Of a stretch of DNA of 64,000 nucleotides, positions 12,245-22,632 are shown piece by piece. The translations under genes and the position numbers were made by a program. Origin of the DNA: Corticium candelabrum (taxonomy: Eukaryota; Porifera; Homoscleromorpha; Homosclerophorida; Plakinidae); the NCBI RefSeq assembly GCF_963422355.1, contig NC_085099.1, forward strand, positions 754,613-818,612. The letters run 5' to 3'. The notes under the pieces are model-generated. The model saw only the letters and a program-made list of their open reading frames with translations. It ran no database searches and was not told the DNA's origin. Numbering within the stretch: the first letter of the stretch is position 1; each line of letters opens with the position of its first letter.

Positions 12245-14350
12245 TTAGCCTATAGGAGTGAACACCAGACGCTTTGTGAGTTGATTAATTGGTGATGGGA
12301 TTTGCTTGAAGCCGTCACTTGTTGTAGCATTAGCAAGACGTTGGTTGACCATAATGAGCATATCAGTGAGTGACACGCCTCTCCCAGCATAGGTGTTGAG
12401 AGTCTCACAAAGGGCAGATATGTACCAAGACCCCTGTGTGGTGCTTCGAAACGAAACTTTGCCCGGTGGGGCAGCATAGCCGAGCAAGTAATCTGCTGAC
12501 AATGGGATCTTCACTTGCTCAATGGCATCCCTTTGTGTATGAGCATCAAATACAGCATCAGTTTCCACACCCGTATCGTCATCAGTACCTCGGCAAGCTT
12601 GAATAAAGAACAGCTTAGGTTTGGCTCTGAGTGAGGGGCAAGAAAGACCATTGACTTGACCAGTGAGCTGTTCAACGTTGACCGGATCCGAGTCTGATCC
12701 ATAAATAAAATCTTTCTTGCCGTGACTAAGCATACAACATACAAAGCAGTCGTAGTCTGAGTGATCACGGGACCCGTATTCTCTCAGAGCAGCAACAAGG
12801 TCAGAACCAGTAAGATCGCGTCTGACATCAATACGAAACTTGAGTCTTTCAAAGGTGTGTGACAGCATTTGCACATCCCTCTCAGAGCCCTGCCTATCTG
12901 CAAGATTAGCTGTAGAATTAGGAAACCGTTCAATGCTGATTATTAAGGCATATCCTCGTGGATTCCTGGTCATTGGGTAGCACTGAAGATCTGGCAATGG
13001 TTCGGTTGGTCGTTGTGCTTGTTGTAACAACTGCTCTTCCCTGGCTTTTAGCAATCTCACCTCTTCTTGCAAAACTCTTCTTTCTGTCTCAAGGTCCTCT
13101 CTTTTTGTTCGTTCTCGATCCCAGTGCTGCTGTAATGTAATTTGTGCCCTCTGTTGTTCAGCAATTAATTGTTGTGTCTGCTCAAGCTCTTCCTGCACTT
13201 GCATAAACTCAATCCTTGCTCTGTTCTTTTCTGCCTCTGCCTCCCTTAATCGCTGCTCTTCTAACCTTCTTGCTGCTTCAACCTGAGGTGGCAGTTCATG
13301 CATGTTAGATGACTGATATCTGTTCTCGCCAGCCCTTTGTGCTACTAGATATGAAACAGAACCTCCAGTCTGACCCAATTCAGTCTCCACAGGAAAATGT
13401 TGCTCTGCTTTTTCTCGTAACTGGTTTGCAATGTAATATTCTCCCGATGTCATGCCAACTCCATGATCTCTTCTGGTAGATGGAGGATCGTCTACTGAAG
13501 ACTCCATTGACTCTGGAAAGTCAGTTGATGTCGGTTCATGTACTATGCTAGCATGTGAACAAGGAGACTGCTTTCTCTTTGTTGATTCATCAAAAATACG
13601 GGTATCATGGGTTTGAGAATTAATAACAACAAAGTGCTCATCACACTCATCTTCAGGATGAGTAACAATACGGCTTCTTTCTTCTCCTAGATATTCTTGA
13701 CAAGTAGTAACATGTGTTTGAGGAACATGAAGATGTGTGTCCACTTGACCACCCCTTCCACTTGGTCTAATTACTTCTCTCTTCTCTTTAAAGTTATCAA
13801 GGACTTTCACCAAGTCAATTCGACCAACTGTTTCAAGTAAATCTTTCAAAAAATTCAGATCTGATTCAGAGAGCAAACCACAACCTTCTAGTTCCGCAAA
13901 CAAAGACATAGAACTAATCACATGCTGCAGTCTACCACGAGGAACAACGTCCACCACAAGTCCTTTCAATGCGTCTAGTTCCGCGGATACAAGCTGCTCG
14001 CCCACTACATGTAGCAAAGAGTTATATGTGTTCTCAACCTTTTCCTTCTTCAGGCTCTCTCGACCTGACACCGTTAGCTCCTGTTTGCTAATAATGTCAC
14101 GTCGTCCAATCTGTTGAAGGAGTCCAATCAGGTAGTCCTCGTTGCCATCTTGCAAGAGACGTCGTTTCTCTAGAGATTCGAAAAGTTTCATGCCATTTGT
14201 GATACGTTCACGCTCTCCAGCTGGAATATGCTCGGCAGCTAAGCATTTCAGTTGATACACTTCACGGGAGGTGAGATCATCGGAGATTCGCTTCAATTTC
14301 TTTCTAAACTTCAACGACTTCTTCACTTTGTCGTCTAGCTGTTTGCTCAT
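12245..14350 (-). CDS. Initiator-type caspase with two death-effector domains and a coiled coil (caspase-8-like)
   Basis: One uninterrupted 701-codon frame. Two death-effector domains occupy about residues 10-185; each ends with an RxDL-like helix-6 motif (GRRDII and VGRIDL). A Ser/Thr-rich linker follows, then an Arg/Glu/Gln-rich coiled coil at about 355-440 and a C-terminal peptidase C14 domain of some 250 residues. The catalytic histidine sits in MLSHGKK and the catalytic cysteine in QACRG (bases 12587-12601). Caspase-8-type enzymes are recruited through DEDs to FADD-like adaptors, dimerise and cleave after Asp to start apoptosis or inflammatory signalling. I start at the ATG of MSKQL (14348-14350); the open frame extends upstream but without ATG and with a possible splice acceptor just 5'. 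The long coiled coil between prodomain and protease is unusual, as is the lack of introns. It faces MRPS16 head to head. Confidence 0.92.
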   Translation of the reverse strand: MSKQLDDKVKKSLKFRKKLKRISDDLTSREVYQLKCLAAEHIPAGERERITNGMKLFESLEKRRLLQDGNEDYLIGLLQQIGRRDIISKQELTVSGRESLKKEKVENTYNSLLHVVGEQLVSAELDALKGLVVDVVPRGRLQHVISSMSLFAELEGCGLLSESDLNFLKDLLETVGRIDLVKVLDNFKEKREVIRPSGRGGQVDTHLHVPQTHVTTCQEYLGEERSRIVTHPEDECDEHFVVINSQTHDTRIFDESTKRKQSPCSHASIVHEPTSTDFPESMESSVDDPPSTRRDHGVGMTSGEYYIANQLREKAEQHFPVETELGQTGGSVSYLVAQRAGENRYQSSNMHELPPQVEAARRLEEQRLREAEAEKNRARIEFMQVQEELEQTQQLIAEQQRAQITLQQHWDRERTKREDLETERRVLQEEVRLLKAREEQLLQQAQRPTEPLPDLQCYPMTRNPRGYALIISIERFPNSTANLADRQGSERDVQMLSHTFERLKFRIDVRRDLTGSDLVAALREYGSRDHSDYDCFVCCMLSHGKKDFIYGSDSDPVNVEQLTGQVNGLSCPSLRAKPKLFFIQACRGTDDDTGVETDAVFDAHTQRDAIEQVKIPLSADYLLGYAAPPGKVSFRSTTQGSWYISALCETLNTYAGRGVSLTDMLIMVNQRLANATTSDGFKQIPSPINQLTKRLVFTPIG

Positions 14351-14511
14351 CTCTAGAAACGTGCCTAGTGAAAAGCACAAGCCCAAGCACAAGCACAAGT
14401 TATTAGTAATATCTGTCGTAATGACGCTGTAAGGTAGAAATGAGGTAATGTTCTATTATTAACGCTTGGGGGAAATGGTTCCGTCATGGAATTCCCTTGC
14501 GCAGTAGGCTA

Positions 14512-14560
14512 ATCGACTGCGCAAGTCCAGTCCCCCATCGACTGCGCAAGTCCAGTCCCC
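14512..14560. repeat. 24-bp tandem duplication in the caspase/MRPS16 divergent promoter
   Basis: The unit ATCGACTGCGCAAGTCCAGT plus CCCC occurs at 14512-14535 and again at 14537-14560, and a third copy begins at 14561 but breaks after a few bases. It lies in the 263-bp gap between two divergent start codons. It may hold a duplicated factor site or be a neutral slippage product. Confidence 0.7.
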
Positions 14561-14613
14561 ATCGACTACGTGTACGCTTGCCGCTCTTAACCTCGCGCGC
14601 GAGCTATTTTGCC

Positions 14614-15895
14614 ATGGTACTGCGGATTCGTTTAGCTCTTCATGGCTGTAAGAATAGACCGTTTTACCACATCGTTGTTGCCAACAAGAAGTGGAAACGA
14701 GATGGCAAACATTTTGAACAGGTGGGGCTTCTTACCGAAATATTCGTGATTCTGTTGTCTAGTATAACTGCAAACAGCAAGTTATAAAATAATCAACTTA
14801 TGTAGTACAGCATAAAATACGACGACGGTACAATCTAATAAAATACAGGTACAGTTCGTGTACACCAATATTATTAATTAAGTGGAGAGCAGATGGTACC
14901 GGCATCATCCTGATAGGCTTGTGGAGACGGATGACATTACTATGATGTGGGATACCACCATCCCCACTGCCAGGAAGATCAAAGCCAATCGTCCAGACAT
15001 CTGTCTCAGAAATAGGAAGACAAACACTTGTCTTCTTATTGATATCAGCTGTCCTGCTGATGGCAACATTGGCAAGAAACATGCTGAGAAGTTGGCGAAG
15101 TACAGCGACTTGCGAGTGGAGATAAGCCGCATGTGGCATTGTCGAACACTGGTGGTTCTGTGGTCTTGGGAGCTTTGGGCACAGTGCACGCAGCTATTGC
15201 ACGGTGGCTGGACATTATTCCAGGTCATCACAACCTGCAGCACTTACAGAAAACAGTGCTTCTGGGATCTACTCGGATCCTTCGTAAAGTCATGTCTTCT
15301 TTCTAGACAGCCGTGATGGTCTAAGTACTTCTGAAGCAGGGTTTGCTTCCGGTACTTGTAATAGACTTTACAAACCAGACTGATCTGGTTGAGCATGACA
15401 TATCAACATTTGGCAATGTTGTATTTTCCTTTTGATTTACAAGATAAAACAAATTTTGTGCTGTCTTGTAGAGTTGGCATCTTGATTTGTTTGTTTATTA
15501 ATTAAAGGTCAAAATGCAATGAAAAACACTGCATGTGTACATGTGTAGGTTGGCTCATACGATCCGATGCCAAATGAACGAAATGAGAAGCTCGTTGCAT
15601 TAAAACTAGATAGAATTCGGTAAGATTGAGGTATTTGTTTATCCTTTAGTGTTGTCAGCATGACTACATTGTAGATATTGGCTTGGTACTGGAGCTCAAC
15701 CAACCAACAGAGTTGCACAACTACTTGGAATTGTGCGTTTTTGTTGTTATGAGCTTGTCAGATCTAACAACTGTACTTGTTGCTGTTCAGGCTGGCATTC
15801 TGCCAGTTCATCCTCGAAGTTATCTGGAAGCTACGAGAAACAGAGAAGCCAGGCAGGAAGATTTTCAGGAGATATTCAAAAACGGCCAGGAGTAA
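14614..15895 (+). CDS. MRPS16: Mitochondrial ribosomal protein bS16m
   Basis: Four exons: 14614-14721, 15549-15619, 15675-15732 and 15791-15895, all with GT/AG joins and correct phase, giving 113 residues. The bS16 signature is plain: [20 protein letters not shown] at the start, then [19 protein letters not shown] and a C-terminal [11 protein letters not shown]. bS16 is a small-subunit protein that binds and stabilises the rRNA platform. In animals the only copy is nuclear and acts in mitochondria. Length matches the family (vertebrate MRPS16 is somewhat longer at the C-terminus). Intron 1 is 827 bp, far longer than introns 2 and 3, because it contains a non-LTR retrotransposon remnant. The gene faces the caspase gene across 263 bp. 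Confidence 0.93.
14880..15306 (+). mobile_element. Non-LTR retrotransposon (LINE) 3' remnant in MRPS16 intron 1
   Basis: The translated stretch resembles the C-terminal region that follows the reverse transcriptase in some invertebrate LINEs. It carries RPDICL, then LIDISCPAD, then a [14 protein letters not shown] helix, and in another frame [16 protein letters not shown] followed by an ID pair and a lysine fits a restriction-like endonuclease fold of the R2/NeSL/CRE type, which I infer rather than prove. Only this 3' piece is present; no reverse transcriptase core is visible and the frame is interrupted. It sits in sense orientation within the intron, typical of a 5'-truncated insertion. Confidence 0.6.
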
Positions 15896-16591
15896 AAGCG
15901 ATTATTCACATTCACTGGTACAATCTAGAAATGATTCATTGTAGTACCGATATCTTAAAGATGTCAGGGGTTTGTGACATGCTTATAGATCTGGATTATT
16001 CCTGTATTTTTGGTACACCATTAGAAATTTAAGTGTTGAGATAATAGATTACCCAGGAGAGAATTGTTGTAAGCGTATGCTTTCACTGGCATGATATTAC
16101 TGGTTTGCGAAACACTGTGTGTACTGTTTGTTACTGAAAGCAACATAATCAAGTTTATTTTGTGATAGAGGTTGTAGCATTGTGTTTGTTGCTCAGCTTT
16201 ATTAATTGGATGACTTAGCTAGCTCTTGAATAGACACTGAACTTTTACATGACTGATGAGGTCTGTCTTGTTGTTGGTACATATCACCTTTTTATTGTCT
16301 AGTTTTTATGATTAATAGTATCAGGGCCGTCAGAGCGGCATATGTAGCAAGAGCAGTGACTTCTTCACTATTTTTGTTTAGCCAACTTCACATCGTTAAC
16401 ATTCAGACAAGCAGTAGAACTAAAAGTGAAACTACACAATTTCTAGTGCTCCAGACAGCATCCTCTTATGAAATACATGCACACCACAGCAGCAGCATCA
16501 GCAGCTTCGTTAGTGATACTGCTTGTCAGTTACTCTTAGAAGGGACGTTAAGAAGCTGTTTGTAATACCTTACAACATCGATAAGAGGGTT
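15896..16591. other. Intergenic between MRPS16 and the TSPN-only gene (tail to tail)
   Basis: Two genes end toward each other here. I find no Gly-X-Y coding exons on the minus strand in this stretch, which matters because the paralogous collagen would continue into its helix at this point. No RNA gene or element recognised. Confidence 0.6.
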
Positions 16592-16987
16592 TTACTGCTT
16601 CATCACTTCTTCACTGAGATCTCCAGAGCCATTAAAGCAGTCGATTTCATATGGACAGGAATAAGCAGTGAAAGGATCTGGCATGAACACCAGCTGTTGA
16701 ATGGTTACTTGCGGTGTCTAAAAATGAAAGCCATTTATGAAAATCTGTATGACAGCAACTAATGTGACAATGCGTTTAATAGCTGTATTAAACCATGTTT
16801 CTTGTTCTAATTAATATAATATGTGGAGCCGTATACCTATTAGTTGGTGTGGTGTGGTGTGGTGTGGTGTGGTGTGGTGTGGTGTGGTGTGGTGTGGTGT
16901 GGTGTGGTGTGGTGTGGTGTGTTGTGGTGTGGTGTGGTGTGGTGTGGTGGTGTGTGGTGTGGTGGTGGTGGTGTGTGCGTGTGTGCA

Positions 16988-17072
<85 letters not shown>

Positions 17073-18395
17073 ATAAGTCAGTGAGTAGCAACTTTCTATG
17101 AATGCCATTCCATATCCACCAAGAATATTACTGTACCTCAATACCAGTATATCCTTCACGCCCAAGCACAACAAACCCTCTGTTAACAGGGATTCTTCGA
17201 TCTCCAGCTCCGATTCTTAACACCCTGGTGTTCTCATCACCACAGGTAGAAATGTCCCGACCAGACACTCTAGAAACTACGAAGTTACCTCTGAATGACA
17301 AGAGAATTCTATGGAATTTCCCATCAGCCACATTGACAGATGAAATTCGCACAGCTGGCACCATGCCATTGAACTTCAGGAAGACACCTTCTGTACCAGC
17401 ACTAATTCCAAACCGATGTCCGCCATAGGCATCAAGAATGTTGATAATATCAGCGCCTTTCTCCCACATTCGCAAGCGCATGCTAACAGAAAAATCTCCA
17501 GGCCATTCCCTCTCAACGAGCTTGGAATCTTGAAGTCCACGGCTAAGCACTCTGTTGAAAGGAACTGCAATATTTGCATACTTGTTCACTTCGTATGCAA
17601 CAAGACCATTTTCATCGCATGTCTGATCGACTCCATATGGTAACTGATCCACACCTAAGCCTCGTACAATGTCGATTGTTGCTAAACAACAACAGCATGC
17701 TGACAAGTTTACTACTGAATACTGGATTGCTAACTTACAGTACAGGAGTCCTATGTATTACAGTATGTCATCTCGCTTATTTACCTATAGTAAGTATGAT
17801 TTATTCTATTCCAAATACTTTGTGAAAAATCATTCCTTATCTGCTGTAGACACTCGATCATTTCAAACAGTAGCTTGGTCTAGCTTTTGGTATGTTGCTG
17901 GTGAGGTGTCTTACACTATTGCCATCTGTCTGATCTGTCATCAATTATGCTTTGACCAATCAACTGAAGCAACACTATACATGTATTTGGAACTATGGTG
18001 GAAACACCAAGCTGACGAACCCAAGATCACTAAACTTTCTATCCTAGACAGCTAGTCAAAATTCATTCTATCCAACAAGTTCGCCAGATTCATCAACCGA
18101 GCACTGCTTTACCAACAACACTTCGACACAATGAAATAGCGGAAGTGGGTAGTGACATAAGTTCTTGTGTACCAGACATACCGTAAGCCAAATAAAAGCG
18201 TTTTTGGTGCCTTCTCCGCTAAAAGTTTTTAGTAGTGCTTGTCATAGCTACAGTTAACAACTTCATACTCTTACCTGGTGGATAGCAAATAGGCAACGGA
18301 CCAGATTTGGCTTCGGCATATCCAAAAGTGAATGTTGCAATTGTACACGCTAGAATAAATTGCCATGCACAGAACCACCTTCCTTTTCCTGACAT
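16592..18395 (-). CDS. Secreted TSPN-only protein, truncated paralogue of the collagen N-terminus
   Basis: Three exons: 18275-18395 (signal peptide MSGKGRWFCAW to GYAEA, then ICYPPG), 17137-17681 (TSPN/LamG domain) and 16592-16717 (linker), in frame for 263 residues. Exon order, intron phases and sequence match exons 1-3 of the collagen at 1797-11824: both have ICYP after the signal peptide, SCDEN/TCDEN with VAYEV, a WPGD core with RMWE, GREG at the domain end, and the linker pattern TIQQ-VFMPD-CPYEI. Where the collagen linker exon splices into the helix, this copy reads through to a stop after EEVMKQ. No helix or COLFI exons follow. The predicted product is therefore a small secreted LamG protein; its role is unknown, possibly a matrix ligand or competitor. 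A weak GTAAAA donor overlaps the stop, so a longer form is not excluded. Confidence 0.8.
16849..17069 (+). repeat. GGTGT pentamer array followed by a GT dinucleotide tract
   Basis: About 120 bp of near-perfect GGTGT repeats run into TGGTGG-rich sequence and then a GT tract to about 17069. It lies in the last intron of the TSPN-only gene. Apparent polypeptides of His-Thr or Val-Cys here are artefacts of the repeat. Confidence 0.9.
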
Positions 18396-19056
18396 TGCAG
18401 ACTTATGATTGTACAGTTCACCACCCTGAATGCAACAACAAAGAACAGCAGCTTGCTGTGGAATACGCAAATTTGACAACTGCGTCTAGGTGTAGGCGGT
18501 GCTTGATATGATTAATCACGTGACAACTAAATACCAAATATTGAACGTTTGCTCTTAAATCCGTAAATTTGGCTAAAACCACGCAAGAATATTACTTGCT
18601 ACATTTCACGCCACGTGTAGTAATAATTGTAGCAAACTCTGTTGTGTATTCATTGTATGAGAAGAGAGAGAGTAATTACATACAGTGTACACGTCAGCTG
18701 TTTGTAATGGCCAAAAAGCACAATGCAAACTGTGTTCTCTAAGCAGCACGACCACAACATTTTTCCAAATTTACCTAGCACCTGGACTACACTAGAGTTG
18801 AATTAAATCCAAGGCCATACACAAGAAAGACCAACACCCAAATTGCTACTTATCTAAGCCCAGTCCATGGACATTGACTGATTGTATTGGATCCAGAGCA
18901 CTGTCAAATGTATACAATAACATCTAGAGCCAAAGATATTATATCAGAGTTATGTGCCACATTGTAACAAACTTCAATAATAACTCAGTCCGCCAATCTA
19001 TTAAGACTTAATAAACCTATGCTAAAAATACCAAGAAAATGATGGTAGCACTCCAG
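18396..19056. other. Intergenic: promoter side of TSPN-only gene and 3' flank of WEE1
   Basis: No gene seen. It includes a purine run near 18660 and the CACGTGACAACTA word at 18517, listed separately. The WEE1 stop codon lies just beyond the right end. Confidence 0.55.
18517..18529. promoter_or_regulatory. CACGTGACAACTA word upstream of the TSPN-only gene
   Basis: This 13-bp word is identical to 12141-12153, upstream of the collagen gene. It starts about 120 bp before the TSPN-only start codon. As the two genes are paralogues, it may be a promoter element kept from before duplication. Function is inferred from position only. Confidence 0.4.
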
Positions 19057-21020
19057 CTACCAACCACTAACACTTAAGCTTCGATTGACTACTCGTTGAC
19101 TCTTGCCACCAACAAGTCTCGAGCAACAACTTGATTTTGGGTCCTTTCGTTGTCTTGCTTGCTCAAGTTCCCTATGAGTGTAATAACGAGTAACTTACTG
19201 CAACTACCATGCATACTAATCTAGCTCACCTAACAAGAAGTTCATTCTTGAACTTCTCGGCGTTAAGTTCCCTTCGTAATTCATCCTACACAATACGCAA
19301 ACATGAATCAATGACCTACAATCAGTATTCCTGAATTGAGCATAAGCATGCTCACCTTGCTTTTTGTTGCAAGCGGGTACAATACAGGGTGTTGTGTTAG
19401 AACGGCAGCCGATGGTCGAGCAGTCGACTCTGGATGGACCATAGCCTAGAAAATTAAAATGTGTCAAATACCGGGTATTAGCCACACAATCAGACTGACT
19501 CACTTTAAGTAACTGATTAAACGGAGACGAACAATGAATTAAGTCAGGAAGACAGCCATCTCGAATTCTATGCCATTCTGGACCATTTTTGGGTAACTCT
19601 CCACCTCCTCCCTGCAACAACAATAAGTATACTGATGGCCACCAAAGTTAATCATAAAAATCTCATCAATCTCTATAGTCATTTCTATCAAAAGTGTATC
19701 TGTATTTTTGTACATTTTAATACATGTTGGAATGTGCCAGTGAGGGAAGAGGTTACAAGCATGCAGCATCTAAAAACAACAAAATATGCTTTCACTCACC
19801 ATAACAAAGACTGTCAATCCTAGAGATAATATATCTGCTTTCTGTAGATCGCTGTAATCCTATGCATAACCAAAATTTACAGTTACATCATTTGTCTATA
19901 ACGATTCACTACCACCACCTCCTGCAGCAACTCTCTTGCCATATAACGACAGTCCCCCTCTTCAACCTGAGGGTGATATATGGATGTAACGTGGCCCATG
20001 TCTCCTGTAGCCAGAAAACGATCAATCATCAATACAATAAAACTATCTCAACAAAATTACCTATTTTGTAAATAATCTGATTGACTGCTTCTCTAGAACA
20101 ACAGTCACTGTCATAAACTGGATGAGCAGAGGCGTCTTCTTGATCAGGATGACAGATAAAAATGTTACCTGCCATGAAACGAATACTTGTAGATGACAAC
20201 TGAACCAACCAACTCAAATAAGAAACATGATAACAAACAAACAGATAGACAAACAGACAGGCAGATTTGTTTTACTGCGTTTCAAGTCAATAGGATATAG
20301 ACATTTCATATAACAGTAGTTGTATCACCTGGTTTAATGTCCAGATGGGCAAGATTCATACTATGAATGTACTTGAGACCGTGAGCCACCTGGAGCAACA
20401 CTCGCTTCAAGTCACATTCTGTAAACTTTGTTCCAGCAAACGTCTTCTCAGCAATAACAGATGACAGACTACCACCTTCATAAGACATCAATAGTATACA
20501 ATCAATCACTCATCAGTCACCATCTTAAACTCTAATACAAAATGAGAGTCTTTCAGTGTCTCAACTCACCGTTGCAAAATTCATTTTGTATAATCATGTG
20601 ATCTTGCTCTGCCCAAGCAGAGAAGTAACGTACAATGTGAGGATGAGCTCCGAGTATAGCATGAGCAGCTACTTCACGAAGAGCAGCTTGTCTGTAAGTA
20701 TAGAAAAATTGTTTCAAGATTGGTATCGCAAACGTCTCTCAATGACATACTGAGCTGCACATCCTGCCACAGGCTTCTTAGACCGCTTCAAAGCATAAAT
20801 GCAGCCGTCTGTACAACAAACGTATGATGAGCTATCACTGCAGTGCATGTACATATCAAGTTTGTAATAATACAGTCACAGTTGACCTCATTTCATTCCA
20901 AAGCATACACAAAACAATTATGTTTCATCCATTGCTCCCTATTCTATGCATATGTCACCACTAAATTCTCTTCCCAGCCCACCACACGTGTATATATATA
21001 TATACTCAAAACATGCGCAT

Positions 21021-21083
<63 letters not shown>

Positions 21084-21232
21084 TAGACAAACGTTAAGCC
21101 CTTCAAGTCGTTCAATGTTGACCATAAAGGTCAGTTATGAATATGGCTCCCTTGCCTCTAGAGACAGGGCCTCGGTGCGCTACATGAAAGCTCAGGGCCA
21201 GCACTGACAATCCACCTGGAGCTTGACCAGAG

Positions 21233-21321
<89 letters not shown>

Positions 21322-22332
21322 CATGAAACCACGAAGACCAAAAGTGCTTCAGCCTCCTTTGACTGTGCTACTCACTCATCAGTTACATAAATTTTACAAA
21401 GTCCCATTTCTTATGGCTCATAGCTGAAATAATAAATCGAGTACACAAAGTAGCAATGATCAACATGACTTTGCTGCTTGTGTGTAGCTTTTATACTTAT
21501 ACTCACCAAGTCTATTTCGACATTTGCAAACTGTTCCAAATTCACCAGAACCAATCTTGTCAATCTCTTGAAATTCAGGAGTGTATCGAGAAATATTACT
21601 TTCTCGTAATGTCAAGTTCTACAAAATTTAATAACACTCTAAGACTTACAAGCTTCCACTAATTAAGATAGAAAGTACTATACAAGTACTATACTGTATA
21701 CCTTCTCACCAAAAGGACTGCCATCATTGATATCAAACAATCTACAACCCAAACATTACTTACGTCAAAACATTAGGGTGAACATGGCACCAAATCTGTG
21801 AATGACGTTCATAAACTCACGTCTCATCAATGTTTCGTTTTCCTCTTTTTGGCACCGAATTTTGCACAGCGTGAGTAAACGGATTAACGTTAGCGCCGAT
21901 AGACATCTTTCTTTGTCCCCTCACCGCGCCAGGAGCCGTACGCGACAACTTCCCTCCAACCAATCTCGATTTTCGTCTCTCGTGCTGTTGTATGAGGCTT
22001 CTCGGCGTCCTGGGATCCTCGAACAATCTCAAAGCTCCAAGCCGTTTTTCGATCTTTCGAGGTGGTGACGTCAGCGGGGATAGTGACAAAGGTGAGCACG
22101 ACAAGCAGGGCGATGACGCTCTCTCTGGTGTAGCCAACCTGGGGTCCCAACTGAAAGATGAGTCCATCGGCGAATCATCAAACTCTGATATCGTCATCGA
22201 GATAGATTCGGATTTCAAGTGCAGGTTGTCCGCAGGGTTGCGATTGGGCCGAGGTGACGATTCTTCTTCGAAGTTCAATCGCACAGCTATTGGACGCTGT
22301 GGAAAACGCTTTCTGAGGCCGTCTAGCGACAT
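19057..22332 (-). CDS. WEE1: Wee1-type inhibitory kinase
   Basis: The first exon (21821-22332) encodes a disordered N-terminus with the Wee1 marks [13 protein letters not shown] and NPFTHAVQ. Later exons give the kinase: [12 protein letters not shown] glycine loop, ALKRSKKP with the lysine, the catalytic loop [21 protein letters not shown] in place of DFG, and [14 protein letters not shown]. The tail (end of exon at 19230, then 19057-19171) contains [15 protein letters not shown] and ends SRLVGGKSQ to SGW, matching the vertebrate WEE1 C-terminus. WEE1 phosphorylates Cdk1 on the tyrosine of its glycine loop and holds cells in G2. I start at the ATG at 22330-22332, because the frame further upstream contains no ATG. 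Two AC microsatellites lie in kinase-domain introns. No defect seen. Confidence 0.93.
21021..21080 (+). repeat. AC microsatellite in a WEE1 intron
   Basis: An uninterrupted AC tract of about 60 bp lies between kinase-domain exons. Confidence 0.9.
21235..21315 (+). repeat. Second AC microsatellite in the same WEE1 intron
   Basis: An AC tract of about 80 bp. The roughly 150 bp between this and the previous tract is richer in G and C than the surrounding intron. Confidence 0.9.
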
Positions 22333-22632
22333 GCTTCTCGAAATTAACGCAAGGATTCTCGTCAAGAGCCTCTCGATGCGTCGAACACTTTGCCGCGGGG
22401 AATTCAAAGAGTTGACCAATCAGCGAGAGCCACACCCAGCAACGTCATGTAGACAAAACCTCCCGGTTATTAATTAAGCTTGTGCGCGCCCACAAAACTC
22501 CGAAGGTCTACTTATAGGCTCTGTATTCATGGATCATAGTTATACACATTGATTGTTGTAAACAATATGATCAATATCCATACCTAGATAAATTTTTCTC
22601 TCACCATGCCTACTAAATTTGACTACTTATCT
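22333..22632. other. WEE1 upstream region / GTPase gene 3' flank
   Basis: About 300 bp between the WEE1 start and the end of the next minus-strand gene. It should hold the WEE1 promoter. Nothing else recognised. Confidence 0.5.

Noticed and set aside
16788-17174. Long open frames of His-Thr or Val-Cys repeats
   Set aside because: They arise from GGTGT and GT simple repeats and exist on both strands and several frames.
22333-22419. Upstream extension of the WEE1 first exon
   Set aside because: The extension starts on TTG, not ATG; the first ATG in frame is at 22332.
21992-22477. 161-codon plus-strand frame
   Set aside because: It lies opposite WEE1 exon 1, whose reading frame matches the Wee1 N-terminal motifs; the plus frame resembles nothing.
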